Of a DNA stretch of 64,000 nt, positions 44,521-57,800 are shown piece after piece. The notes below the pieces were generated by a model. It saw only the letters and a list, made by a program, of their open reading frames with translations, was not told the DNA's origin and searched no databases. Origin of the DNA: Gudongella oleilytica (GTDB lineage: Bacteria; Bacillota; Clostridia; Tissierellales; Tissierellaceae). A program made the position numbers and the translations under genes. Every line of letters starts with the position of its first letter. Within the stretch, counting starts at the first letter, position 1. Location: the NCBI RefSeq assembly GCF_004101785.1, contig NZ_CP035130.1, positions 1,054,001-1,118,000 of the forward strand. Direction: 5' to 3'.

Positions 44521-44549
44521 TTGACAATAAAACATGGCTTTGGTATACT
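44521..44549 (+). promoter_or_regulatory. rRNA operon promoter, proximal copy
   Basis: TTGACA (44521-44526), 17-base spacer, TATACT (44544-44549). Tandem promoters 109 bases apart are usual for Firmicutes rrn operons. Confidence 0.85.
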
Positions 44550-44577
44550 AAACAAGTCACCTCAAGTAGGGTAGATA

Positions 44578-44682
44578 ATGACCTAACCCGATTTGTGCAA
44601 CAAATCGATGGTAGGTCAGATGCAGCGGCACCAAATTTGCACGAGTAACAACGAGTGAACAAATTTGTGTAGCAAGCTGCCA
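44578..44682 (+). repeat. Two-hairpin element, copy A (16S leader)
   Basis: ATGACCTAAC, a stem-loop (GACCTA 44580-44585 with TAGGTC 44612-44617 enclosing CGATTTGT/ACAAATCG), the link AGGTCAGATG, and a second stem-loop (GCAGC 44622-44626 with GCTGC 44676-44680, containing CCAAAT). The same arrangement recurs at 49666-49750 before the tRNA cluster. The 464-base stretch 44309-44772 otherwise holds the two promoters and no gene. Confidence 0.65.
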
Positions 44683-44772
44683 ATGGACTTAGATAACTAA
44701 ACAGTGTGAGAGCTTTGAATGAACCAAAGATTTCAATTTTTAAGAACAAATAATATGAGCTAAATCAAACTA

Positions 44773-46314
<1,542 letters not shown>

Positions 46315-46451
46315 AAGATTTCAGGATAAGTATCTCACACTGTTTGTTATAAAATATCAATTGTGCACCGATCGAGGTGAAAGTCTTGAAAGGTGCAACT
46401 GTATTTTGAACATTGAAAACTAAATCTAAGAAGAAGAACAAACATGAAATA

Positions 46452-49390
<2,939 letters not shown>

Positions 49391-49545
49391 AAACCAATTG
49401 ACGATTGACAATGCACAATGCACAATTGTGGAAGTAAGGATTTAGGGTCTAAGACCCAAGAGAATGACCCGAGTAATTGTGAACTGTGAACTGAGAATTG
49501 TGAATTGAAAGAAGTAGTGTTTGTTCTTAGAAAGATTTAGTTTTC

Positions 49546-49663
49546 GTCTGGTGACGATAGCAAGAGGGAGACACCTGTACCCATACCGAACACAGAAGTT
49601 AAGCCTCTTAACGCCGATGGTACTTGGTTGGAAACGACCTGGGAGAGTAGGAAGTTGCCAGAC
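49546..49663 (+). rRNA. rrf: 5S ribosomal RNA
   Basis: 118 bases. The terminal stem pairs GTCTGGTGAC with GTTGCCAGAC. Conserved GAACACAGAAGTTAAGC and GAGAGTAGGAAG segments are present. Confidence 0.95.
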
Positions 49664-49665
49664 TA

Positions 49666-49750
49666 ATGACCTAACATAGCGAACGGAAGTAAGCTTTAGC
49701 AGGTCAGATGTCGCGCAGTCCAAATCTATGATTTGGCAAACGCAGCCGAC
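49666..49750 (+). repeat. Two-hairpin element, copy B (between 5S and the tRNA cluster)
   Basis: ATGACCTAAC, hairpin GACCT (49668-49672)/AGGTC (49701-49705), AGGTCAGATG, then a hairpin with outer GTCG/CGAC and inner CCAAATC/GATTTGG (49720-49736). It shares ordered identical blocks and fold, but not the loops, with copy A at 44578-44682. Confidence 0.65.
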
Positions 49751-49755
49751 TCTAT

Positions 49756-49830
49756 TCTTAGGTAGCTCAATGGCGGAGCAACCGGCTGTTAACCGGTAGG
49801 TTGTGGGTTCGAGTCCCACCCTGAGAGCCA
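49756..49830 (+). tRNA. tRNA-Asn (GTT)
   Basis: 75 bases with encoded CCA. The acceptor stem is TCTTAGG/CCTGAGA, the anticodon loop CTGTTAA gives GTT, and the T-arm is GTGGGTTCGAGTCCCAC. Confidence 0.96.
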
Positions 49831-49864
49831 GAGTATGCCGGGATTTAATAGTAGGTAAAAATGT

Positions 49865-49940
<76 letters not shown>

Positions 49941-49941
<1 letters not shown>

Positions 49942-50040
49942 TAATTTACTCCGTAGGAAATCAATTGCGGAGTGCCAGGTTGGTGCAACCATAATTTACT
50001 CCGTAGGAAATCAATTGCGGAGTGCCAGGTTGGTGCAACC
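49941..50040 (+). repeat. Two exact tandem copies of a 50-bp unit
   Basis: Units 49941-49990 and 49991-50040 are identical. Each contains an ACTCCG/CGGAGT stem-loop and ends with GCAACC, which matches the 3' end of the preceding tRNA-fMet gene (GCAACC). This suggests duplication by slippage or recombination at the tRNA end. Confidence 0.9.
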
Positions 50041-50080
50041 ACTACATAATTATCCGCTCCACCACTCCAACAATAAACAA

Positions 50081-50155
50081 GGCCCTATGGTCAAGCGGTT
50101 AAGACACCGCCCTTTCACGGCGGTAACCCGGGTTCGAGTCCCGGTAGGGTCACCA
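50081..50155 (+). tRNA. tRNA-Glu (TTC)
   Basis: 75 bases with CCA. Acceptor GGCCCTA/TAGGGTC with one G-U pair; the anticodon loop CTTTCAC gives TTC. Confidence 0.96.
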
Positions 50156-50160
50156 TTAGT

Positions 50161-50236
50161 GGGCGCATAGCTCAGTTGGGAGAGCACCTGCCTTACAAGC
50201 AGGGGGTCACAGGTTCGAGCCCTGTTGTGCCCACCA
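50161..50236 (+). tRNA. tRNA-Val (TAC)
   Basis: 76 bases with CCA. Acceptor GGGCGCA/TGTGCCC; the anticodon loop CTTACAA gives TAC. Confidence 0.96.
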
Positions 50237-50347
50237 CTAATTTCAAGTGAATAAGTAACAGTGAATAAGTAAGAGTGATAAACACAAAGCTTAAGAGATA
50301 GACCAAAATCACTATTCACTATTAGCTATTAGCTATTAACTACCATT

Positions 50348-50424
50348 GGCCTGGTAGTTCAGTTGGTTAGAATGCCAGCCTGTCACGCTGGAGGTCGAGG
50401 GTTCGAGTCCCTTCCAGGTCGCCA
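50348..50424 (+). tRNA. tRNA-Asp (GTC)
   Basis: 77 bases with CCA. Acceptor GGCCTGG/CCAGGTC; the anticodon loop CTGTCAC gives GTC. Confidence 0.96.
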
Positions 50425-50534
50425 ATTTTCAATTGACAGTGTACAATTGACAATTGAAAATTGAAACATAACAAACATTTTAAGGATAATTATTTAATTG
50501 TCAACTGTCAATTATGTAATTGTCAATTGCTTAA
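50425..50534 (+). repeat. AATTGACA-type imperfect inverted repeats between tRNA genes
   Basis: Repeats of CAATTGACA, GTACAATTGACAATTGAAA and TTGTCAACTGTCAATTATG face each other across an AT-rich centre. Related tracts lie at 49396-49425 and 49475-49510 (23S-5S spacer), with a different GTGAATAAGT/ACTATTCAC pair at 50245-50340. There are no coding frames. Confidence 0.6.
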
Positions 50535-50610
50535 GCTGGCGTAGCTCAATCGGCAGAGCAACTGACTTGTAATCAGTAGGTTGGGGGTTCAAGTCCTCTC
50601 GCCAGCTCCA
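50535..50610 (+). tRNA. tRNA-Thr (TGT)
   Basis: 76 bases with CCA. Acceptor GCTGGCG/CGCCAGC; the anticodon loop CTTGTAA gives TGT. Confidence 0.96.
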
Positions 50611-50676
50611 TTGAAGTACTCCATAGGAAATCGTTAGGTGTCCTTTAGTATTGATGCATAGCAAGGGAATAGATAT

Positions 50677-50761
50677 GGAGGAGTTCCCGAGTGGCCAAAG
50701 GGGACGGACTGTAAATCCGTTAGCTAAGCTTTCAGTGGTTCAAATCCACTCTCCTCCACCA
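50677..50761 (+). tRNA. tRNA-Tyr (GTA)
   Basis: 85 bases with CCA and a long variable arm (class II). Acceptor GGAGGAG/CTCCTCC; the anticodon loop CTGTAAA gives GTA. Confidence 0.96.
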
Positions 50762-50779
50762 AATAAACTTAATAAATAT

Positions 50780-50854
50780 GCGGGAGTGGCTCAGTGGTAG
50801 AGCATCGCCTTGCCAAGGCGAGGGTCGCGAGTTCGAATCTCGTCTTCCGCTCCA
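50780..50854 (+). tRNA. tRNA-Gly (GCC)
   Basis: 75 bases with CCA. Acceptor GCGGGAG/CTTCCGC with a G-U pair; the anticodon loop CTTGCCAA gives GCC. Confidence 0.95.
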
Positions 50855-50897
50855 AATGAACTTGAATGAAGAAAGATGTTTCTTCATTTTTTTAAAT

Positions 50898-50971
50898 GCG
50901 GGTGTAGCTCAGTGGTAGAGCCCCAGCCTTCCAAGCTGGTTGCGAGGGTTCGATTCCCTTCACCCGCTCCA
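50898..50971 (+). tRNA. tRNA-Gly (TCC)
   Basis: 74 bases with CCA. Acceptor GCGGGTG/CACCCGC; the anticodon loop CTTCCAA gives TCC. Confidence 0.95.
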
Positions 50972-50980
50972 ATATGCTAT

Positions 50981-51057
50981 GTACCCATAGCTCAGCTGGA
51001 TAGAGTAACTGGCTACGAACCAGTAGGCCGGGGGTTCGAATCCCTCTGGGTACACCA
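50981..51057 (+). tRNA. tRNA-Arg (ACG)
   Basis: 77 bases with CCA. Acceptor GTACCCA/TGGGTAC; the anticodon loop CTACGAA gives ACG, to be read as ICG after deamination. Confidence 0.96.
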
Positions 51058-51061
51058 AGAT

Positions 51062-51090
51062 AAAAAACCTTGATTTTTCAAGGCTTTTTT
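51062..51090 (+). terminator. Terminator of the rRNA-tRNA cluster
   Basis: AAAACCTTGA, loop TTT, TCAAGGCTTTTTT. It follows the last tRNA by four bases. The remaining 51091-51324 is AT-rich with no gene seen. Confidence 0.85.
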
Positions 51091-51324
51091 CATGTTCGGA
51101 TTTTCCTAACTATATTTATTTTTTGATGTCTAAATGAATCGGTTTGCATTTTTAAGATTCAAGTTGTTCGGATCTTAGGAATTACATAATCTATAATTCT
51201 GAGCTACTGGTCTGGAGAGTTATTGAGAATATTTTCAGCATTTTATAGTTTAATAGATTCACAAATTGATGGTAAATGATATAAACATACTTAATATGAT
51301 TTTGGTTAGAAGGAGTGATTATGA

Positions 51325-52242
51325 ATGGAAATAACAAGGGTTTCAATAGTTGGGATGGGTTCACTTGGCCTCATCTTCGGTAGCTTTCTTTATGATAAGC
51401 TAGGCAGTGACTATGTTGAATTTATTATTGATAAAGAAAGAGCCCAAATTACAGATTATGGGCACAGAATCATAAATGGCAAGAGTTACGACTTCAAAGT
51501 GGTTTCTGGAGAAGGTGTTAGCAAGTCTCAATTGATCATATTTGCAGTAAAGTCAACTAGCCTGGAAAGTGCCATTGAAACAGTTAGAAAAAGTGTTGAT
51601 GAATCTACAACTATAATTTCTCTTATGAATGGAATATCAAGTGAGAAGATTTTAGGTGAGGCTTTTGGTATGGATAAAATCTTATTTGCGACTGCTGAAG
51701 GGATGGATCCCATTAGAACTGAAAGATCTCTAAATTACATCAATATGGGTTATGTATTCATAGGAACCGATAAAGAGGATGAAAATAAGAGGAATAGATT
51801 GAATGACCTCATAAGACTTTTCGAAAGAACAGAATTCCCGTATAAAGTCGAAAAGGATGTGATGCACAGACTATGGAGTAAATTTATGCTGAATGTAGGT
51901 GTTAATCAAGTAATCATGATGCATGAAGGAACCTTTGAGACAATACAAAAAGAAGGACCGGAAAGAGATATGATGATCAAAGCTATGAGAGAAGTAATAG
52001 CTCTTGCCGAGAAGGAAGGCATTAGGGTCAGTGAAAAGGATCTCGAGTTCTATGTTGGTCTTGTTGACTCTCTAAACCCCAGGGGGATGCCCTCCATGAG
52101 ATATGATGGCCTTCACAGGATAAAATCTGAAGTGGAAATGTTTGCCGGAACTGTTATCGAATATGGAAGAAAGCATAATGTTCCCACTCCCATAAATCAA
52201 AAAATCTATGATACCATAAAATTAATAGAATCAAAATACTAA
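51325..52242 (+). CDS. Ketopantoate reductase-like protein (PanE/ApbA family)
   Basis: 305 residues. An N-terminal Rossmann fold (VSIVGMGSLGLIFGSFL with the GxGxxG-type loop) leads to a C-terminal helical domain with the catalytic Lys/Asn region (LWSKFMLNVGVNQV) and a late SMRYDGLHRIKSEVEMFAG segment, where the substrate-binding Ser/Glu fall. It should reduce 2-dehydropantoate or a related 2-oxoacid with NADPH. AAGGAG lies 11 bases before the ATG. No pan genes are nearby, so the exact substrate is uncertain. Confidence 0.85.
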   Translation: MEITRVSIVGMGSLGLIFGSFLYDKLGSDYVEFIIDKERAQITDYGHRIINGKSYDFKVVSGEGVSKSQLIIFAVKSTSLESAIETVRKSVDESTTIISLMNGISSEKILGEAFGMDKILFATAEGMDPIRTERSLNYINMGYVFIGTDKEDENKRNRLNDLIRLFERTEFPYKVEKDVMHRLWSKFMLNVGVNQVIMMHEGTFETIQKEGPERDMMIKAMREVIALAEKEGIRVSEKDLEFYVGLVDSLNPRGMPSMRYDGLHRIKSEVEMFAGTVIEYGRKHNVPTPINQKIYDTIKLIESKY

Positions 52243-53549
52243 GAATTAGGTTTGTCTCTTTCAGTCAACAATCCGTATAAAGGCAATATATAGAGATATA
52301 CCGCATAAAGAATACTCGAAGCAGGAGCTCCAACCGTTGTTAGAGGGAAGGCACCAGCAATACTCCAGGGAATAAGCGGGGCAATAACAATGACTGTATT
52401 CTCAAGGTAGATGGCTAACTTGTATCTGTCTGGTACAAGGTCATCATTCAGTTCGAAAGTCAGCATTGTAGCAAGGGTTTGATTACAGCTAACAGCACTC
52501 ATTAAAATTGATGAAAGAAAGATGGCAAAGAAACTTGTGGTGCGAAGTGACAGGTTCCTGATCCATCTTTTTATTTCCAAAAGAATTTCCGTGTTTCTGA
52601 ATATACCAAAGTATGAAGAGGAAATGCCAACAATGGAAGCTGATCTCACCATGGAAACTAATCCACCTCCATTTATTATAGGACCAAGTGTTGGATTCTC
52701 AGCCTCATATCCCATTATTGCTATGGATATTATTTCTGGTACGGAGATTTTTTGGGCATAAATACAAACAAAAACACTAGCGATAATGCTTATGATCAAA
52801 GTTCGCTTAACCTTGAACTTAAATAGAGATAATAGTATTACGAGAGCTGCAGGTATGGAGACCCACCAATATAGGTTAAAGCTGTCGCTATATATGAAGA
52901 CTGATTCTGACGAAACGACCGTGGTTGAGTTTATGTGACCTGTGACAGCATAGACTATCATTGTAATAAGTAATGGAACCATAGTTGTTTTCAGCATATT
53001 CTTTATGTTGATGAAAAGGTTCGTTTGCGTAAGCTCGCTAACCAGTAGTGCACTTGAGGAAATAGCAGAACATCTGTCACCGAAAAATACTCCTGAGAGT
53101 ATGGCGCCACCAGTTAAGAATGGATCTATTCCAAGTGCAAGCCCTATAGACATACACACAACTCCCATTGTGCTGGCTGTACCGAAGGATGTACCTGTTA
53201 GAATAGAAACCATTGAACATAAAATAAAGGCATACAAAACAAAAAAATCCGGCCGTATGAATCTTATAGAATGGTAGATTAGAAAGGGAATAGTACCTCC
53301 TGCTCTCCAAAGCGCCGTCAAGATACCTATCAAACCAAAGACAATGAGTATTGTCTTGGCGCTCTTTACTCCATTAAGAATCATTGAGCCGATCCTTTTA
53401 GGGTTGTTTCCTTTAATAAATGCGTATATTACAAAAATAAGCAATCCCAGTGATAACGCAATTTATCACGCAATTATTAATGATTGACCTGTTGCAACAA
53501 AAACAGCTAATATTAAAATAAAAATAGATAATGTTAAAAGCTCATACAC
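52239..53549 (-). pseudogene. nhaC: NhaC-type Na+/H+ antiporter gene interrupted by two stop codons
   Basis: The intact reading would give about 432 residues with roughly 10-12 membrane segments (TGTSFGTASTMGVV, GVFFGDRCSAISSSALL, VSCNQTLATMLTF), a pattern of the NhaC antiporter family. The frame starts at a GTG (53549) after GAGGT and reads YELLTLSIFILILAVFV... until TGA-TAA at 53463-53468. These stops lie in an imperfect 12-base tandem duplication (ATTGCG TGATAA / ATTGCG TTATCA). Removing one unit restores the frame. A TTG at 53444 could start a 401-residue form lacking helix 1, but it has no ribosome site. Confidence 0.78.
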
Positions 53550-53676
53550 AGAAATTACCTCGCCCTGATGTTATAGAAATATTGTAACATAAAATCATTC
53601 TGGATGCGATTGACCGAGGCAATTTGAAATACGTAACATAGTGATGAAATTGGGATCATAAACGAGGAGGGGTATC

Positions 53677-54201
53677 ATGGTGCTAAATAATGTACGTGTC
53701 AAAATCAAGCTTGGCGATATTACTGAGGAGAAAACCGATGCAATAGTTAATGCAGCTAACAACACACTTTTAGGAGGCGGAGGTGTAGATGGTGCTATCC
53801 ATAGACGAGGTGGACCAACTATTCTCGAGCAATGCAAAAAGCATTCGGGTTGTCCTACAGGTGAAGCTCGCATTACCACTGCTGGAAATCTGCCCTGCAG
53901 ATATGTCATACATACCGTAGGCCCAGTTTATGGCAACAATCCCTATTTAGATAAGAGGCTTCTATATAATGCTTATTTCAATTCATTAAAATTGGCTGAT
54001 GAATACGGAATAAAAACAATTGCATTCCCATCAATTTCAACTGGGGCGTATGGATATCCAATTGATGAAGCTGTTGAGATTGCATTTGAAGCATTGATAG
54101 ATTTTTCAAAGATTTCTTCTTCCATTGAGGAAGTAACATTTGTGCTGTTCAGCCATGAAAATTATGGCGTTTATGAGAAGTTCATCAGAAAAATACACTG
54201 A
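53677..54201 (+). CDS. Macrodomain protein (O-acetyl-ADP-ribose deacetylase-like)
   Basis: 174 residues, one macrodomain of the YmdB/MacroD type: KLGDITEEKTDAIVNAANNTLLGGGGVDGAIHR contains the ADP-ribose-binding Asp-Ile, Asn-Ala-Ala-Asn and Gly-rich loop with the catalytic-class Asp. IPFPSISTG-like FPSISTGAYGYP binds the phosphates. Such enzymes remove ADP-ribose or deacetylate O-acetyl-ADP-ribose. CGAGGAGGGG precedes the ATG. No sirtuin or ADP-ribosyltransferase is adjacent. Confidence 0.92.
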   Translation: MVLNNVRVKIKLGDITEEKTDAIVNAANNTLLGGGGVDGAIHRRGGPTILEQCKKHSGCPTGEARITTAGNLPCRYVIHTVGPVYGNNPYLDKRLLYNAYFNSLKLADEYGIKTIAFPSISTGAYGYPIDEAVEIAFEALIDFSKISSSIEEVTFVLFSHENYGVYEKFIRKIH

Positions 54202-54254
54202 AAATCTTAAATATTATCAATATTACATTAATAATATATTTCAAAGGTTGACAT

Positions 54255-54950
54255 GTGAAGCTTATTGTTATATTATCAAGAAAGTTGAAATATTCTTGCA
54301 AGGGAGTGTTTGAAATATTCGCTGATACTCATAGAATCATTGCCTCCCAGGTATATGAAGATATATATAAAATTTATGATTTCAAACTTAATAAGGATAA
54401 GCTTTTATGGGGCTCAGTAGCACCTGATATTGTCCCAAAATACAAGCTGATAAGGCATTATCAGGACGAAAGTCTCAACTATATAGCTTTAGAAATTATG
54501 AAGATAATTTTTATTAGCCGTTTTGTGGATCTAAGAAAGATAAAGGATCCAATTGCAGTAAATATCCTTAGTAAAAGCATTGGGATAATATCGCATTACT
54601 TATCCGATTATGTTTGCTTGCCACACGCAAGGAGATGGACTTTTGCGGACTCAATGATCAAACACGTGAGATATGAATCTAAGCTCAATGATTTTGCATC
54701 CAGTCATAGCTTTAAAAAGAATGTCATTACTGTAGATGACTTGAATTTTAGTGACGAGAGCCTTCTAAACATGAGAATAGCCATTAAAAATTATATTATG
54801 GATGTAGTCGACGAATATTCACTTAAGACTGGTATGAAGAACGATCTTGATTTTGCGGTTTCAATAAATCTTAAAATCACCTATTTCATTCTGGATGCGA
54901 TACAAAACTATTCTGAGGACATTTATAGAGCTTTTGCTTTAGAGTTTTAA
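54255..54950 (+). CDS. Zinc-dependent phospholipase C-like protein
   Basis: 231 residues. Its layout follows the zinc-dependent phospholipase C family: THRIIASQVYEDI, WGSVAPDIVPKY, RHYQDESL, and GIISHYLSDYVCLPH with closely spaced His/Asp residues suitable for zinc. There is no signal peptide, so unlike secreted PLC it should be cytoplasmic. Many Clostridia carry such short proteins of unproved activity. GTG start with a weak ribosome site (AAAGGTTG). Confidence 0.75.
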   Translation: MKLIVILSRKLKYSCKGVFEIFADTHRIIASQVYEDIYKIYDFKLNKDKLLWGSVAPDIVPKYKLIRHYQDESLNYIALEIMKIIFISRFVDLRKIKDPIAVNILSKSIGIISHYLSDYVCLPHARRWTFADSMIKHVRYESKLNDFASSHSFKKNVITVDDLNFSDESLLNMRIAIKNYIMDVVDEYSLKTGMKNDLDFAVSINLKITYFILDAIQNYSEDIYRAFALEF

Positions 54951-54958
54951 ATTTTTTC

Positions 54959-54987
54959 TTGACAACTTTTGCTATACTTAATATAAT
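54959..54987 (+). promoter_or_regulatory. SigA promoter of the asnA T-box transcript
   Basis: TTGACA (54959-54964), 17-base spacer, TATAAT (54982-54987): full consensus. Confidence 0.85.
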
Positions 54988-55004
54988 TTGCATATATTTA
55001 ATAC

Positions 55005-55265
55005 AGTACAGTGAGGGGACGAGTACTTTAAGAACGTAGTCTAAGAGAGCTGGGAATGGTGGGATCCTGGTACGAAAGCTTGGAGGAAGAACAGCCCTGA
55101 GTATCTGACCGAACGTATTAACAAGTAGGCTCAGACGGTATAGCCCGTTATCAGCTATGACGTATCGATTAAAATCTGTACGGATAAGAGAGAGCTTAAT
55201 GGCTAATTAAGGTGGTACCGCGAACTTACCCTTCGTCCTTTTATAGGATGAAGGGTTTTTTAATT
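55005..55265 (+). promoter_or_regulatory. T-box riboswitch controlling asnA
   Basis: The region upstream of asnA carries the invariant T-box AAGGTGGTACCGCG (about 55209-55222). It is followed by a terminator (ACCCTTCGTCCT, loop, AGGATGAAGGGT, T-run at 55228-55262). A long stem I precedes it, with the AG-bulge/GGTGGGA-type elements around 55045-55070 and candidate Asn specifier AAC triplets near 55112. Uncharged tRNA-Asn should favour readthrough. The specifier position is inferred from the gene controlled. Confidence 0.9.
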
Positions 55266-55287
55266 TAAATAAGGAGTGATAATTGTG

Positions 55288-56274
55288 ATGATGGTAAACG
55301 GTTTTACACCCAGGGAAGCACAAGTTGGCATCAAGCAGATCAAAGACTTTTTCGAGAGAAAACTGGCAGAGCAGTTAAATCTGACGAGGGTATCCGCCCC
55401 ATTATTCGTAAGACCTGAGACAGGGTTAAATGACAATTTAAACGGTGTTGAGAAGGCGGTAGCCTTCAGGATAACAAAGCACGATCTCGATGTCGAAATA
55501 GTTCAGTCTCTTGCAAAGTGGAAAAGGATGGCACTTAAATGGTACGAATTTAAGCCTGGTGAAGGGCTTTATACAGATATGAATGCAATAAGGCCTGATG
55601 AATATGTTGATAGCTTGCATTCAATTTATGTCGACCAGTGGGATTGGGAAAGAATTATCCTCAAAGAGGACAGAACCTATGAAACATTGGTAGACACAGT
55701 TGAAAGGATTTATGAGGCTTTTAAAGCTACGGAGGACTTTATTAACGGGCTTTATCCATCCAGGCTATTTAAAAAGCTTCCGGGAAAAATTACCTTTATA
55801 TCCAGTCAGGAGCTGGAGGATAGATATCCGGATGAGTCGCCGAAGAGAAGAGAACATCTGATAGCAAAGGAGTATGGGGCTGTTTTTCTAACACAAATTG
55901 GGGAAAAGCTAAAGTCTGGATTGCCACATGACAACAGGGCACCGGATTACGATGATTGGTCATTGAATGGCGACATCATTTTTTGGAACCCTGCATTGCA
56001 GGATTCCATTGAGCTTTCAAGCATGGGAATAAGAGTTGATGAAGAGGCTTTGGAAAAGCAACTCAGGATTTCAGGTACCGAGGATAGGAAAGCTCTGGAA
56101 TATCATAATAAATTATTGGCTGGAGAGTTGCCTTACACGGTAGGAGGAGGTATAGGACAATCCAGGATTTGCATGTATTTCCTTCAAGCAAAGCATATAG
56201 GACAGGTTCAGGCCTCTATTTGGTCTGAAGAAGAGATAAAAAGATGTGAAGAGGAAGGGATATTCCTGCTATAG
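55288..56274 (+). CDS. asnA: Aspartate-ammonia ligase (AMP-forming)
   Basis: About 328 residues; makes asparagine from aspartate, ammonia and ATP. Family segments are VSAPLFVRPETGLNDNLNGVEKAVAF, VVQSLAKWKR-like EIVQSLAKWKRMAL, LHSIYVDQWDWE, and GGGIGQSRICMYFLQAKHIGQVQ-type C-terminal class II synthetase motif. The length matches AsnA. AAGGAGTG precedes GTG/ATG codons at 55285, 55288 and 55291; 55288 is the best spaced ATG. It is controlled by the T-box upstream. Confidence 0.95.
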   Translation: MMVNGFTPREAQVGIKQIKDFFERKLAEQLNLTRVSAPLFVRPETGLNDNLNGVEKAVAFRITKHDLDVEIVQSLAKWKRMALKWYEFKPGEGLYTDMNAIRPDEYVDSLHSIYVDQWDWERIILKEDRTYETLVDTVERIYEAFKATEDFINGLYPSRLFKKLPGKITFISSQELEDRYPDESPKRREHLIAKEYGAVFLTQIGEKLKSGLPHDNRAPDYDDWSLNGDIIFWNPALQDSIELSSMGIRVDEEALEKQLRISGTEDRKALEYHNKLLAGELPYTVGGGIGQSRICMYFLQAKHIGQVQASIWSEEEIKRCEEEGIFLL

Positions 56275-56282
56275 ATACTCAT

Positions 56283-56308
56283 GGGATCAGCCATTGTGCT
56301 GATCCTTC
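56283..56308 (+). terminator. Likely terminator after asnA
   Basis: GGATCAGC, loop CATTGT, GCTGATCC followed by TTCT. The stem is a good 8 bp but the T-run is short. Confidence 0.6.
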
Positions 56309-56424
56309 TATATGTTAAAATATTATAACAAAATGGTTACAAACTAATATACAAATGGTCAAAGTTTTATAGTATAATGATTATACACATCTTTTATTGG
56401 AACATCAAAGGGGGGATTTGCTGT

Positions 56425-57159
56425 ATGGCTTTGACTAATGACACATTTTGCGACCTTTACGAGGGTTTGAAGCATAACTTTCTCTTTAAAAATGACTTAA
56501 ACAGCATACATATCCTTTTGAATCTTTACGACATTGAAGACAATATCAGAAATATTTTCCCCAAATATGTTTCCATTAAATTCTTGAAGAACAGTATAAC
56601 CAGAATACTGAAGGAAAGAAGAGGAAATCAGCTTATAGCCTTAAATCTTGGAGAGCTTCTCCATGAAGATATTAACAGGCTTGAGCTGCTTCTTTATCTT
56701 GAGGGGTATAAGGATGGTTTCATAAACATTAAAGAAGCTAATAAACTTGAAGATTTGACTGTAAAGACTTACCCTATCAATGAATTATATTATCAGAAAT
56801 ATTTGTTTCATTTCGAGAGTGGACCGGACAATGTGGAGGCCTTCAAGGAGGAGGTATTTTCTTCACTGGAACAACAGGAGGAGGAAAGTGGACATATAAT
56901 AAATCTGATTGAGCAATACTGTGATAAGATAATTCGAGCGAAGGTTTACAGCCTTAATAAGTATCTCGACAAGCAGCTTACAATAAACTATAGCGATGAA
57001 TATACTCATATTGCTGAGGATGATTCACTATTGACGCTGGATGAACTGTCAAATATCTACATGGAAGTAGTAAAAATTATAAATAGAAACGGCATGAGAC
57101 TATATAAAGACGCATATTGGAATGGATTAAATGACCGAGTCTTAAAAAGATATAGGTAA
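56425..57159 (+). CDS. Hypothetical protein
   Basis: About 244 residues, largely helical, no signal peptide, membrane segment or motif I recognise. It contains HILLNLYDIEDNIRNIFPKYVS near the start and is rich in Leu, Glu, Asn and Tyr. GGGGGG upstream of the ATG at 56425 supports that start over 56377, and TATAAT at about 56370-56375 may be its -10. It ends before a terminator, so it is probably monocistronic. Confidence 0.72.
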   Translation: MALTNDTFCDLYEGLKHNFLFKNDLNSIHILLNLYDIEDNIRNIFPKYVSIKFLKNSITRILKERRGNQLIALNLGELLHEDINRLELLLYLEGYKDGFINIKEANKLEDLTVKTYPINELYYQKYLFHFESGPDNVEAFKEEVFSSLEQQEEESGHIINLIEQYCDKIIRAKVYSLNKYLDKQLTINYSDEYTHIAEDDSLLTLDELSNIYMEVVKIINRNGMRLYKDAYWNGLNDRVLKRYR

Positions 57160-57188
57160 TTATTCATAGATTTTAATCGCAAAATGCC

Positions 57189-57215
57189 CTCTGGCTTCAT
57201 CGTCAGAGGGTTTTA
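57189..57215 (+). terminator. Terminator after the hypothetical gene
   Basis: CCCTCTG, loop GCTTCATCGT, CAGAGGG, then TTTTAAAA. It separates this gene from ruvC. Confidence 0.75.
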
Positions 57216-57286
57216 AAATGTATTTCTGATTCTATGCCTGTATATGTTACAATATAGAAGTCAAGGTATGTAAAAAGGAGAAGCTT

Positions 57287-57781
57287 ATGATAATAATTGG
57301 TGTTGATCCCGGGATAGCCACTGTTGGATATGGTATTATTGAATGTATAGGTAATAGCTACAAAGCGGTAGAACATGGCACTATAGAAACCAGTGCAGAT
57401 GTAATGTTTCCTTTAAGGCTCCAGGCTGTATATAAAGAGCTTTCGGAGATCATCAAATTTTTCAAACCGGAGGATATGGCAATTGAAGAGCTCTTCTTCA
57501 ATAAAAATGTCAAGACAGCTATAAGGGTTGGACATGCAAGAGGAGTAGAAATACTGGCCGCTGTCGATCACAACATTGGCGTATACGAGTACACGCCACT
57601 TCAGATCAAACAGGCAGTCGTAGGGTATGGAAGGGCCGAAAAACATCAAGTCCAGGAAATGGTTAAGATACTTCTTAATCTGAAAGATATACCAAAGCCC
57701 GATGATGCTGCAGATGCCTTGGCAGTAGCCATATGTCATGGAAGCTCTCTTAAGTTCAAGGATTCGTTTATAATGAAATAA
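57287..57781 (+). CDS. ruvC: Holliday junction resolvase RuvC
   Basis: 164 residues. RNase H-like fold with the acidic residues Asp7 in IGVDPG, Glu in AIEELFF, and Asp in PDDAADALAVAICH. It cuts Holliday junctions after RuvAB migration. AAAAGGAG precedes the ATG. It opens the ruvC-ruvA-ruvB run, conserved in Clostridia. Confidence 0.95.
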   Translation: MIIIGVDPGIATVGYGIIECIGNSYKAVEHGTIETSADVMFPLRLQAVYKELSEIIKFFKPEDMAIEELFFNKNVKTAIRVGHARGVEILAAVDHNIGVYEYTPLQIKQAVVGYGRAEKHQVQEMVKILLNLKDIPKPDDAADALAVAICHGSSLKFKDSFIMK

Positions 57782-57800
57782 TTGGGACAGGTGATTTATA

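Noticed and set aside
57413-57739. A 108-codon minus-strand frame within ruvC
   Set aside because: Shadow of ruvC; the plus frame shows all RuvC catalytic motifs.
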